Of a DNA stretch of 46,440 bases, positions 25,186 through 32,900 are shown one piece after another; the first letter of the stretch is position 1, and every line of letters begins with the position of its first letter. The notes under the pieces are model-generated. The model made no database searches, was not told where the DNA came from, and saw only the letters and a list, made by a program, of their open reading frames with translations. The DNA is taken from positions 12,943 through 59,382 of the forward strand of contig NZ_NGFP01000021.1 of NCBI RefSeq assembly GCF_002149035.1. The letters are read 5' to 3'. This DNA is from Streptosporangium minutum (GTDB taxonomy: Bacteria; Actinomycetota; Actinomycetes; Streptosporangiales; Streptosporangiaceae). The position numbers and the translations under genes are program-made.

Positions 25186-27699
25186 ATGAAGATCATCGTG
25201 AACGGCGCCCCCGTCCTGCCGGACGCCGGCCCGGACGACGCGACCGTGGACGTCCTGCGGGACGGGCTCGGCCTCACCGGGGCCAAGGCCGCCTGCCGTA
25301 CCGGGGTCTGCGGCGCGTGCACGGTCATGGTGGACGGCACCCCGCAGGTGAGCTGCCTGCTGCCGGCCGCGGCGGTGGAGGGGCGGCAGGTCACCACCGC
25401 CGAGGGGCTGGACCATCCCGTCCAGCGGGCGTTCGCGGTCCACGACGGCATGCAGTGCGGCTACTGCACGCCGGGATTCGTGGTGGAGGCCGCCGCGTTC
25501 GTGGACCGCTGGCGCGGCGAGCACGGCGACACCACGCCGCCGCGCGAGCGGATCGCCGCCGCCCTGGCCGGCCACCTGTGCCGCTGCGGGGCGTACGAGG
25601 GCATCTACGCGGCGGTCGCGGCCGCCTGCCGCGGCGAGCACGACGCCGCCACCGGAGCGCCCGCGCGGGTGGAGGCGATGGACAAGGTCACCGGCCGGGC
25701 CTGCTACACCACCGACGTCCGCCTGGACGGCCAGCTCGAAGGCGTGATCATCCGTTCGGCGAGGGCGCACGCCCGGGTCGTCGAGGTGAAGGTGGACGGC
25801 GCGCACACGGTCGACCTGCTCCCGTCCGACCGGGTCGTCCGCTACGCGGGCCAGCCCGTCGCCGCCGTCGCCGCTCCCACCCGCCGCGAGGCACTGGCCA
25901 TCGCGGAAGGCGCGCGGATCGTCTACGACCCGATCCCCGCCGCGCTCGACGACGCGCCCGGCGCCCCGCCCGTCTACGACGAGTCGAGCAGGAGGCGCGC
26001 CCCCAGCTCCAGCGAGGGGATGAACCTGCCGGGCGGCTGGAACGGCAACGTCAAAGGCCCCTTCACCATGGCGAGCCGGCGCAGCCGTACCGCGCGGCGC
26101 AGGATCGAGGCCGCGCGGCGCCGCGCCGACCCGCTCCTGGTGACCGGGACGTTCACCACCGCGGTGCAGGTCCACACGCCGCTGGAGCCGCACGCGTGCG
26201 TGGCCCGCTGGGACGATCGGGGCGACCTCCACCTGCACCTGTCCACCCAGACGGTGGGCCTGGCCGCCGGGCAGGCCGCCAAGCGCTGGGACCTCGCCGC
26301 GGACCGGGTCCACGTCGTCGCCGACCACGTCGGCGGCGGCTTCGGGGCCAAGGTCGGGATCACCGCGGAGACGGTCGCGGCGGTCGAGCTGGCCCGGGTC
26401 TGCGGCGCGCCGGTGCGCGTGGTGCTGAGCCGCGCCGAGGAGCTCACCGACGCGGGCAACCGGCCCGGGACCCGCACCGACATCGCCCTGCTCACCGACG
26501 ACAGGGGCGATCTCGCGGCCCTCGCCATGGACGTCCGCGGGCGCGGGGGAGTGGCGGTCGGGTCGGCCGTCGCGGTGCTCGCCCGCCTGATGTACGGCAC
26601 GGCGCCCCGGCTGCTCCGCGACTCCGACGTCGTCACCAACGAGCCGCCCGGCACGCCGTTCCGCGGCCCCGGAGCGCCGCCCATGCTCTGGGCGCTGGAA
26701 CAGGCCGTCGACGAGGCGGCCCACCGCCTCGGTGAGGACCCCGTCGCGCTGCGCCGCCGCTGGGACGGCAACCGCAAGCGGCACGCGCTCTACGACTGGG
26801 TCGCCGGCCTGCCGGTCTGGCTCGACCGGCCGGGGACCGGCTCGCAGACGGGCAGGTTCCGCCGGGGCGTCGGGGTGGCCGCCGCCAACTGGGCCTACAT
26901 GGTCGACCCCGCGACCCAGGTGGAGCTCGAGGTCCGGGGGGACGTGGTCGTCGCCCGCACCACGGTCCAGGACATCGGGACCGGCACCCGCACCGTCATC
27001 GCCGAGGTACTGGGCGAGGAGCTCGGCCTGCCCCCCGAGCGGATCCGCGTGGAGATCGGCAGGACCGGCACCGTGCACGGCCCGCCCTCCATCGGCAGCC
27101 GCGCCACGACCTCGGTGGCCCCGGCCGCGCGGGACGCCGCGCGGCGCCTGCGGGCCCAGGGCCTCGCCGACGGCCGCAGGGTCGTCGGCAGGCGTCGCGG
27201 CGACCGGCGCGGCTATGTCACCCCCGTCGCGGTGGCCGGCATGGCGCTGGGCCGCGGGTTCAGCGGCGCCGTCCACGTCACCGAGGTCGAGGTCGACACC
27301 CGCCTCGGCGTGATCAGGCCGCTGCGGGTGTGGGCCGGGATCGCGGTCGGCCACATCTACAGCGAGCGGCTGGCGCGCGGCCAGTGCGAGGGCGGCATCG
27401 TCCAGGGCATCGGCTACGCGCTGCACGAGGAGCGTCACGTCGACCCGGTGACGGGAGCCGTGCTGACCACGAACCTGGAGGACTACCGGATCCCCGGGAT
27501 CGGGGACAGCCCCGAGATGGTCGTCCACTTCCACCAGGACGGGTGGGACCACGTCAACGGCGGCGGCGTCGGGGTGGGCGAGGTCTCCACGATCGGCGTG
27601 GCCGCCTCGGTGGGCAACGCCGTCCACAACGCCACCGGCTGGCGCCCCCGTGATCTGCCCATCCGGCCTGATCGGCTTCTTGAGGGGATCGGCGGTTGA
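25186..27699 (+). CDS. Xanthine dehydrogenase-family protein, fused 2Fe-2S and molybdopterin subunits
   Basis: An 837-residue fusion of the small iron-sulfur and large molybdopterin chains of a molybdenum hydroxylase. The N-terminal ferredoxin domain (about 1-80) has CRTGVCGACTVMVDG and a later Cys in VSC. The helical [2Fe-2S] domain has MQCGYCTPGF and GHLCRCGAYEG (about 85-150). The Mo domain starts near 165 (VEAMDKVTGRACYTTDV) and carries the cofactor loop VGGGFGAK. The active-site Glu is in GVGVGEVSTIG near the end. Start ATG with AGGAG. The FAD subunit follows, so electrons pass Mo, Fe-S, FAD. The substrate is probably an aldehyde or N-heterocycle. The large chain is shorter than typical, with a basic Arg-rich insert (RRSRTARRRIEAARRRA). 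Confidence 0.9.
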   Translation: MKIIVNGAPVLPDAGPDDATVDVLRDGLGLTGAKAACRTGVCGACTVMVDGTPQVSCLLPAAAVEGRQVTTAEGLDHPVQRAFAVHDGMQCGYCTPGFVVEAAAFVDRWRGEHGDTTPPRERIAAALAGHLCRCGAYEGIYAAVAAACRGEHDAATGAPARVEAMDKVTGRACYTTDVRLDGQLEGVIIRSARAHARVVEVKVDGAHTVDLLPSDRVVRYAGQPVAAVAAPTRREALAIAEGARIVYDPIPAALDDAPGAPPVYDESSRRRAPSSSEGMNLPGGWNGNVKGPFTMASRRSRTARRRIEAARRRADPLLVTGTFTTAVQVHTPLEPHACVARWDDRGDLHLHLSTQTVGLAAGQAAKRWDLAADRVHVVADHVGGGFGAKVGITAETVAAVELARVCGAPVRVVLSRAEELTDAGNRPGTRTDIALLTDDRGDLAALAMDVRGRGGVAVGSAVAVLARLMYGTAPRLLRDSDVVTNEPPGTPFRGPGAPPMLWALEQAVDEAAHRLGEDPVALRRRWDGNRKRHALYDWVAGLPVWLDRPGTGSQTGRFRRGVGVAAANWAYMVDPATQVELEVRGDVVVARTTVQDIGTGTRTVIAEVLGEELGLPPERIRVEIGRTGTVHGPPSIGSRATTSVAPAARDAARRLRAQGLADGRRVVGRRRGDRRGYVTPVAVAGMALGRGFSGAVHVTEVEVDTRLGVIRPLRVWAGIAVGHIYSERLARGQCEGGIVQGIGYALHEERHVDPVTGAVLTTNLEDYRIPGIGDSPEMVVHFHQDGWDHVNGGGVGVGEVSTIGVAASVGNAVHNATGWRPRDLPIRPDRLLEGIGG

Positions 27700-27779
27700 C
27701 CGTTCTCAGCGGCCTCGGCCGGCGTCCCCGTGGCCTGCCCGTCCGGCCTGGCCGGCTTCTTGAGGGGATCGGCGGTTGA
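27696..27779 (+). CDS. Micro-ORF 1 from the junction repeat
   Basis: A 27-codon frame starting at TTG (27696), which overlaps the stop of the Mo gene as TTGA, and ending in TGA. It encodes TVLSGLGRRPRGLPVRP then GRLLEGIGG, whose end copies the tail of the Mo subunit (RPRDLPIRPDRLLEGIGG) and whose beginning copies the start of the FAD subunit (TVLTDLD). Expression is not shown by sequence alone, but the coupling geometry is kept. It could simply be a duplication scar that ribosomes traverse by reinitiation. Confidence 0.4.
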   Translation: MTVLSGLGRRPRGLPVRPGRLLEGIGG

Positions 27780-27859
27780 CCGTTCTCAGCGGCCTCGGCC
27801 GGCGTCCCCGTGATCTGCCCGTCCGGCCTGACCGGCCTCTCGAAGGGATAAGACGTTGA
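27776..27859 (+). CDS. Micro-ORF 2 from the junction repeat
   Basis: A second 27-codon frame, TTG at 27776 overlapping the previous stop as TTGA, ending with TGA at 27859, which in turn overlaps the TTG of the FAD gene. It encodes TVLSGLGRRPRDLPVRP then DRPLEGIRR. Together with micro-ORF 1 it forms an unbroken chain of stop-start overlaps from the Mo gene to the FAD gene. As with its partner, a function for the peptide is not implied. Confidence 0.4.
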   Translation: MTVLSGLGRRPRDLPVRPDRPLEGIRR

Positions 27860-28791
27860 CCGTCCTCACCGACCTCGACCAGGCCGCCCAGCACACGGGC
27901 GAGTTCCGCGCGGGCGGCACCGATCTCATGGCCCGCCGCCCGGCCGGGCCGTACGTGGACCTGCACGGCCTTCCCGGACTGTCCGGCCTCACCTGGCGGC
28001 CGGACGGCTCCGTCCGGATCGGCGCGCTGACCACGGTCGCGGAGCTGGCCGGCGACGTACGGCTCCGCGCCGCCCATCCCGGCCTGGCGCTGACGGCGCA
28101 GGCCCTCGCCACCCCCCAGATCCGGGCGGTGGCCACCGTCGGCGGCAACCTGCTCCAGCGCAACCGCTGCTGGTACTACCGCAACCCGTCCTTCTCCTGC
28201 CACCAGAACGGCGGCGACTCCTGTCCGGCCCGCGCGGGGCTCACCCTCTACTCCGCGGTGATCGAGACCGGCCCGTGCGTGGCCCCGCATCCCTCGTCGC
28301 TGGCGATGGCGCTGCTCGCGTGCGAGGCCTCCGTCGAGGTGCACGGCAGGGGCCCGTCGCCGGTCGGCGACCTGTACGGCGACGGCTCCGACCCCGCCCG
28401 CGACCACCTGCTCGGCTCGGGCGAGATCCTCGTCGGGATCGACCTGCCGCCGCCCGTGCCGGGAGAGCGGGCCGCCTACCACCGTGCGATCGGCAGGTCC
28501 GAGGCCGAATGGCCGCTGGTGGAGGCGGTCGCGCGGCTGGTCCCGGGCGGCGGCGGGATCGCCCTCGCCGCGGTGGCCGTGGGAGGCGTCGCCCGCACCC
28601 CGCTGCGCCTGCCCGAGGTCGAGGAGGCGCTCCTCGCCGGCGAGCCCCTCGACCGGGCGGCAGGGCGGGCCGTCGCCCGGTGCACCCCGACGGCCCAGAA
28701 CGGCTACAAGGTCGCGCTGCTCACCGGGACGGTCCTGGAGGTGCTGGAACGCGCCGCCGGGGGCGCCGGGGGCAGCGGGGGCAGCGGATGA
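27856..28791 (+). CDS. FAD-binding subunit of the molybdenum hydroxylase, PaoB-like
   Basis: A 311-residue FAD_binding_5/CO_deh_flav_C protein that carries electrons from the Fe-S chain to an acceptor. FAD motifs: FRAGGTDLMARR (17-28) and TVGGNLLQRNRC. Four cysteines in RCWYYRNPSFSC, GGDSCPA and TGPCVAPHPSS match the pattern that holds an additional [4Fe-4S] cluster in E. coli PaoB, which most xanthine dehydrogenase flavin subunits lack. The TTG start overlaps the preceding micro-ORF stop. A Gly/Ser-rich tail (GGAGGSGGSG) ends the protein. Coupled to the Mo chain, it completes a PaoABC-like enzyme with two chains fused. Confidence 0.88.
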   Translation: MTVLTDLDQAAQHTGEFRAGGTDLMARRPAGPYVDLHGLPGLSGLTWRPDGSVRIGALTTVAELAGDVRLRAAHPGLALTAQALATPQIRAVATVGGNLLQRNRCWYYRNPSFSCHQNGGDSCPARAGLTLYSAVIETGPCVAPHPSSLAMALLACEASVEVHGRGPSPVGDLYGDGSDPARDHLLGSGEILVGIDLPPPVPGERAAYHRAIGRSEAEWPLVEAVARLVPGGGGIALAAVAVGGVARTPLRLPEVEEALLAGEPLDRAAGRAVARCTPTAQNGYKVALLTGTVLEVLERAAGGAGGSGGSG

Positions 28792-28823
28792 AGCTGGAAC
28801 GCGCCGCCGGGGGCGGCGGATGA
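28788..28823 (+). other. Duplicated C-terminal tail forming an 11-codon micro-ORF
   Basis: ATG at 28788 overlaps the TGA of the FAD gene and reads MKLERAAGGGG before TGA. It copies the tail of the FAD protein (LERAAGGAGG); the direct repeat GCTGGAACGCGCCGCC occurs about 50 bp apart at 28743 and 28793. This is probably a duplication scar, like the 80-bp repeats at the other end of the gene. Confidence 0.4.
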
Positions 28824-28839
28824 GCAGAAGGGCGGCCGG

Positions 28840-30093
28840 TCAGAAGTACTTCGAGGTCAGGTCGGTCGTCGGCCAGGTGGTGACCTTGTTGAGCTCGGCG
28901 TTCATGTGCGGGCTGAGCACGTCGAAGTCGAGCGTGCCCTCCTCCTCCCGCCGGTTGAACAGGGCCGCGTAGGTGAAGCCGTTCTGCAGCCGGGCGAGGT
29001 AGGTGTAGGTGCCCGGCAGCGATCCGTCGTGCCAGGTGTTGAGGTTGCCCGGCACCTGGCGCACCCACCAGCCGCCCCCGTACCAGGCGCCGTTCTCGTT
29101 GACGCCGATCTCCGGTTTGGCGAACATCCTCCCGATCGACGTGGCGTTGAGCACCGGCCCGGCGGCGTCGAAGACCCGCGAGAACCGCACCAGGTCGACC
29201 GCCGAGGCCAGCCAGCCGCCGCCGGCTCCCCGGTTGGCCATGCTGAAGCCGCCGTACGGAGCCGGCACGACCGTGCCCGATTCGTCCGTCACGGTCTTGG
29301 CGGTGTACTGCGAGGAGTAGACGACCTCGGTCGGCGCGGCCTCCGACCTGAGAACGCGGCCCAGTCGCATCCGGGTGATGCCGACCGGGGCGAGAAGCTT
29401 CTGCTTGACGTAGGACTCGTAGCTCGTGCCGGAGACCTTCTCGACGATCCGGCCGAGCAGCATGTAGCCGTAGTTGCTGTACGCCATCCGCGACCCCGGG
29501 GCGAAGTCGAGGGGCCGGGAGCCGGCGTAGCGGATGATGTCCTCCTGGCTGATCGGCAGCGGCGCGTCCAGCGTGGCGGAGATCTGGTGGTCCAGGTACA
29601 GGTAGTCCTTCGACACGTTCCGGTCCCAGCCGCCCAGGTGCTGCATCAGCCGGAGCACGGTGACCTGCGCGAGGCGGGGGTCGGCCTCGGCCGAGAGCCC
29701 GAGCAGCGTGGTGACCGGCGCGGACAGGCTGAGCTTGCCGTCCTGGACCAGCCGCATGATCGCGGTGGCGGTGATGTGCTTGCTCAGGCTCGCGATGCGG
29801 AACAGCGAGGTGGGGGTCACCGAGGGGAGGGCCTGCGATCCGTCCGAGTACTGGTACCCGCGGGCCAGGAGGATCTTGCCCTTCTTGGCGATCGCCAGCT
29901 GCGCGCAGGAGATGTTGCGCTCCGTGACGAAGGTCTTCATGACCTTGTCGAACCCGGCCAGCGCCGCCGGGGCGATCCCCGAGACGGTCACGACCGGCGC
30001 GGGCGCGGCCTGGGCGGGGCGGGCGCCCAGTGCGACGGCGGGCACGAAGCCCGCACTCGCCTTGAGCAGGTTCCGGCGGCTGAGCGTTGTCAC
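28840..30093 (-). CDS. Tat-exported serine hydrolase (class C beta-lactamase/esterase family)
   Basis: A 417-residue penicillin-binding-like hydrolase. The twin-arginine signal LSRRNLLKASAGFVPAVAL (residues 4-22) with ARPAQA cleavage predicts export of a folded protein. The catalytic S-x-x-K is ASLSKHIT (about 103-110), and the Y-x-N is MAYSNYGYMLLG (about 208-219). A KTG-like motif is replaced by WHDGSLPGTYTY (HxG type) typical of esterase EstB/LACT-like members. It likely cleaves esters or peptides outside the cell; true beta-lactamase activity is not implied. The GTG start has GGGGGA upstream. It is convergent with the molybdenum hydroxylase operon. Confidence 0.88.
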   Translation of the reverse strand: MTTLSRRNLLKASAGFVPAVALGARPAQAAPAPVVTVSGIAPAALAGFDKVMKTFVTERNISCAQLAIAKKGKILLARGYQYSDGSQALPSVTPTSLFRIASLSKHITATAIMRLVQDGKLSLSAPVTTLLGLSAEADPRLAQVTVLRLMQHLGGWDRNVSKDYLYLDHQISATLDAPLPISQEDIIRYAGSRPLDFAPGSRMAYSNYGYMLLGRIVEKVSGTSYESYVKQKLLAPVGITRMRLGRVLRSEAAPTEVVYSSQYTAKTVTDESGTVVPAPYGGFSMANRGAGGGWLASAVDLVRFSRVFDAAGPVLNATSIGRMFAKPEIGVNENGAWYGGGWWVRQVPGNLNTWHDGSLPGTYTYLARLQNGFTYAALFNRREEEGTLDFDVLSPHMNAELNKVTTWPTTDLTSKYF

Positions 30094-30175
30094 TTGTGTC
30101 CCCCAAGGCGCAGACGTATCAGGAAGGTCAGCATTTTACGGATTTTTAGGCATACCGGAACTCGGGAGGTGATCC

Positions 30176-30850
30176 CTAGCGCGGCCGGCGCGACGCCACC
30201 GAGACCAGGCCGGTCTCGTAGGCGAGGATGACGAGCTGGGCGCGGTCGCGGGCGCCGAGCTTGCTGAGCAGCCGGCCGACGTGCGTCTTCACGGTCGCGA
30301 GGCTGAGGCGCAGATGGCCGGCGATCTCGGTGTTGGACAGCCCCCTGGCGATGAGCGCGAGCACGTCGCGCTCCCGGCCGGTGACGCCGCCGAGCTCCCC
30401 GGCGAGCGGCCGCGACGGTTCCGGACGCCGGGCGAACTCGGCGATGAGTCGGCGCGTCACCGTCGGGGCGAGCAGTCCCTCACCGGCGGCGACGACGCGG
30501 ATCGCCGCCAGAAGCTCGCCCGGCGGCGTGTCCTTGAGCAGGAAGCCGCTGGCACCCGCCCGCAGTGCCGCGTAGACGTATTCGTCCAGGTCGAACGTGG
30601 TGAGCATGAGGACACGCACGCCCGCGGTGTCGGCCGAGCCGCAGATGCGCCGGGTCGCCTCGATGCCGTCCATCTCCGGCATGCGCACGTCCATGAGCAC
30701 CACGTCCGGGTGCTCGCCGCGGGCCAGGGCGACGGCCTCCGCCCCGGTCGCGGCCTCGCCGACCGCCGTCAGGTCGGGCGCGGTGTCCACCAGGAGGCGG
30801 AAGCTGCCGCGCAGCAGGGCCTGGTCGTCGGCGACCAGCACGCGGATCAC
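30176..30850 (-). CDS. NarL/FixJ-family response regulator
   Basis: A 224-residue regulator with an N-terminal receiver (VIRVLVADDQALLRG; acidic pair Asp8-Asp9; phosphoacceptor Asp54 in VVLMDVRMPEMDG; Lys in GFLLKDTPPGEL) and a C-terminal LuxR-type helix-turn-helix (GGVTGRERDVLALIARGLSNTEIAGHLRLSLATVKTHVGRLLSKL). The GTG start overlaps the histidine kinase stop as GTGA and has GGGAGG five bases upstream, so translation is coupled. The target genes are unknown; the adjacent hydrolase on the same strand is a candidate. Confidence 0.95.
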   Translation of the reverse strand: MIRVLVADDQALLRGSFRLLVDTAPDLTAVGEAATGAEAVALARGEHPDVVLMDVRMPEMDGIEATRRICGSADTAGVRVLMLTTFDLDEYVYAALRAGASGFLLKDTPPGELLAAIRVVAAGEGLLAPTVTRRLIAEFARRPEPSRPLAGELGGVTGRERDVLALIARGLSNTEIAGHLRLSLATVKTHVGRLLSKLGARDRAQLVILAYETGLVSVASRRPR

Positions 30851-32067
30851 ACCGTCCTCCCGCCGGGCCCGCCGTACGGCGTGCTCCCGCCGTAGGGCGT
30901 GCTCCCGCCGTAGGGGAGCCGCGCCGACACCCCGAACCCGCCCTCCGGCCGTCGCCCGGCCGCGAAGGACCCTCCGTACAAGAGGACCCTCTCCCGCATT
31001 CCGGCCAGCCCCTGGCCCGGCTGTCCCGGCAGGACCCGGTGGCCCGGGCCGTCGTCGGTCACCTCGATCCGCGCCTCCCGCCCGTCCGCCTCGACCAGCA
31101 CCCGGCAGCGCGCCGGCGCGGCGTGCCTGACCACGTTGGTCAGGGCCTCCTGCACGATCCGGTAGACCGACAGCCCGACGCCCTCCGGCAGCGCGGCCGC
31201 GGTGACGTCCAGCTCGACGCGGACACCGGCCAGCGCCGCCCGGTCGGCCAGTCCGGGCAGGCCGGCGAGACCGGGAGCGGGGGAGAGGTCGGAGACCGTG
31301 TCCGGCGCCGTGCCGGAGCGCATCACGCCCAGCAGGTGGCGCATCTCGGTGAGCGCTCCCCGGCTGGTGGCCTCGATGACGCGCAACGCGTCCCTGGCCT
31401 CCTCCGGCCGGGCCTGCGCGACGTGGTTGGCGATCCCCGCCTTGACCGCGATGAGGCTCATGCTGTGCGCGACGACGTCGTGCATCTCGCGCGCGATGCG
31501 CAGGCGCTCCTCGGTGACCGCCCGGTCGGCGAGCTGCTCGGCCGAACGCGCCGCGTACGCGCGCCGCTCGCGCACGGCGCGGCCGACCGTCCAGGTGCCG
31601 CTGAGGAGCGCCACGCACAGGAGGAGGTCGCCGAGGAGGCGCAGCCACCCGGTGGGGGCGGAGCCGCCCGCCACCGACAGCATCAGTACGGCTGCCGCGC
31701 CGCACACGCCGATCGTGATCGTCGGCTCCCACCGGAGCCTGGGCCGGGTGAGCGCGACGAGGTAGAGCGCGAAGGCCGCCGCGGCGAACCCGTCGTGCAC
31801 CAGGCCGAGGAGCAGCGCCGCCAGGGACGTCCCGAGGGCGAGGACGAAGGCGGGCAGCGGCCACAGCCGCCGCAGGGCGAGCGCCGGCCCGGTCGCGGCC
31901 ACGAGCAGGCACTGTGCCCACATCGGTACCTCAGCGACGGGGCGCGAGGCCGCGAACGTCAGGAACACGATCGTGTACGCCGCCCCGGCCAGAGCGTCGA
32001 GCGCGATGAGCTGACCGCGGCTCCACCGCCGGAGGAACAGCGAGTCGTCCACGTTGAGATCGTCCAC
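30847..32067 (-). CDS. NarL-type sensor histidine kinase (HisKA_3)
   Basis: A membrane histidine kinase with four to five N-terminal helices and no large sensor loop, then the HisKA_3 dimerisation helix with phospho-His in EERLRIAREMHDVVAHSMSLIAV, and the HATPase domain (N-box IVQEALTNVVRHA, G-box VTDDGPG and PGQGLAGMRERVLLYGG). The C-terminus has two and a half PYGGST repeats. The start is uncertain: ATG at 32121 and GTG at 32193 lack ribosome sites; the GTG at 32067 has TACCGT exactly six bases before it and would suit a leaderless mRNA. It is coupled to the response regulator. Its membrane-only sensor is typical of actinomycete cell-envelope stress systems. Confidence 0.88.
   Translation of the reverse strand: MDDLNVDDSLFLRRWSRGQLIALDALAGAAYTIVFLTFAASRPVAEVPMWAQCLLVAATGPALALRRLWPLPAFVLALGTSLAALLLGLVHDGFAAAAFALYLVALTRPRLRWEPTITIGVCGAAAVLMLSVAGGSAPTGWLRLLGDLLLCVALLSGTWTVGRAVRERRAYAARSAEQLADRAVTEERLRIAREMHDVVAHSMSLIAVKAGIANHVAQARPEEARDALRVIEATSRGALTEMRHLLGVMRSGTAPDTVSDLSPAPGLAGLPGLADRAALAGVRVELDVTAAALPEGVGLSVYRIVQEALTNVVRHAAPARCRVLVEADGREARIEVTDDGPGHRVLPGQPGQGLAGMRERVLLYGGSFAAGRRPEGGFGVSARLPYGGSTPYGGSTPYGGPGGRTV
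30874..30916 (-). repeat. 18-bp tandem repeat in the kinase tail
   Basis: Two 18-bp units (30874-30891 and 30892-30909) plus a partial third encode PYGGST-PYGGST-PYGG at the very end of the histidine kinase. It lies just before the coupled response-regulator start. Confidence 0.85.
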
Positions 32068-32280
32068 GCTGAGACGGTATCCGCCCGGGTCCCGATCCTG
32101 CCTCCACCCAGGGGACGTCATCCTCAGGTCTGACTTCCCCGCGAGGCGGGGCCGCCGCCCGATCCCCGCTCCGCGCTCGCCGGCGGATGCCACGCCGGCC
32201 CGGTGAGGGCGTCCGCGCGCCGTACGGAGGGTCCGCGGCGGTGGCGGCCGGAGTGAGGGGTGGGCGGCGGGACGGGGTGA

Positions 32281-32847
32281 TCACCACGGGCTCTCTCCGG
32301 GGTGCGGGTAGTAGGTGATCAGACCTCGGCCGATCCGCCAGGCGCTGCCGTCCGCCGCCACCCCGCGCATGCCCTCCAGCGTGGCCGGCCCGGCCAGCTC
32401 CACGACCCGCACGTCGCCCAGGCAGGCGAAGCCGTAGGTGCGCCGCGGCTCCCAGCCGGTGCTGTGCCGCAGCCGGCGGCTCATCTGCGCCCACCCGAGC
32501 GCGGTGCCGGCCACCACCCACGCGTCGGGGTCGCCGGCGGTGAACCGCCGCGCCGGGCGTAGCCAGGAGGCGGCCTCCTCGGGCCAGTCGACGACCGCCG
32601 GCACGGTCCCGCCCGTGCCCTCCCAGCTCCGGACGAACGCCTGCGCCGCCGCCCGGGAGACGGCGTCGCGGCCGTGGCCGACGGTGACCGTCTGGACCCG
32701 TGGCCGGGCCGCGGTCAGCAGGTCCAGCAGCGCCGCCGTCTCGGCGGGGGTGTGCCCGGCGGGTCGCCCCGGAGCGGCGGCTCCCGAGGCGTCGCCCCGG
32801 CGGATCAGCGGTGAACCCGATCGGGTGGTTCTTTCGGTGACGGTCAT
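32281..32847 (-). CDS. Protein of unknown function in a 2OG-oxygenase operon
   Basis: A 188-residue protein with no recognised domain. It has an N-terminal low-complexity region (GDASGAAAPGRPAGHTP), then a mixed alpha/beta pattern with VQTVTVGHGRDAVSRAAAQAFVRSWEG, WPEEAASWLRPARRF, DAWVVAGTALGWAQMSRRLRHS and RTYGFACLGDVRVVELAGPA. The start ATG has GGGAGC nine bases before it. It lies 53 bp downstream of the oxygenase gene on the same strand and is probably co-transcribed, suggesting a linked role. I cannot name a function; an amide-bond or ligand-binding fold is possible. Confidence 0.65.
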   Translation of the reverse strand: MTVTERTTRSGSPLIRRGDASGAAAPGRPAGHTPAETAALLDLLTAARPRVQTVTVGHGRDAVSRAAAQAFVRSWEGTGGTVPAVVDWPEEAASWLRPARRFTAGDPDAWVVAGTALGWAQMSRRLRHSTGWEPRRTYGFACLGDVRVVELAGPATLEGMRGVAADGSAWRIGRGLITYYPHPGESPW

Positions 32848-32900
32848 GTCGTGTGCTCCCTGTCGATCTTCCAGGCGGTGTGTCGCACGGCCGTCCCCCT

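Larger units (their letters stand above)
27640..27880 (+). repeat. 80-bp tandem repeat spanning a gene junction
   Basis: An 80-bp unit that joins the last codons of the Mo gene to the first codons of the FAD gene is tandemly repeated: GGCGGTTGAC at 27691, again at 27771, and a diverged form at 27851. Units are 80-95% alike. Each copy contains the C-terminal tail codons, the TGA stop and the overlapping TTG start. Confidence 0.9.

Noticed and set aside
25018-27627. An 869-codon frame on the strand opposite the molybdenum hydroxylase
   Set aside because: It is rich in Arg, Gly and His with no recognisable domain, whereas the plus strand encodes clear Fe-S and Mo motifs. It is a shadow caused by high GC.
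30860-30920. The frequent octamer CCGTACGG as a specific regulatory site
   Set aside because: CCGTACGG or close variants occur in many genes and gaps throughout the window (for example near 121, 7311, 17549, 29253, 32219, 35097, 43266), so it seems to be a genome-wide word preference rather than a local operator.
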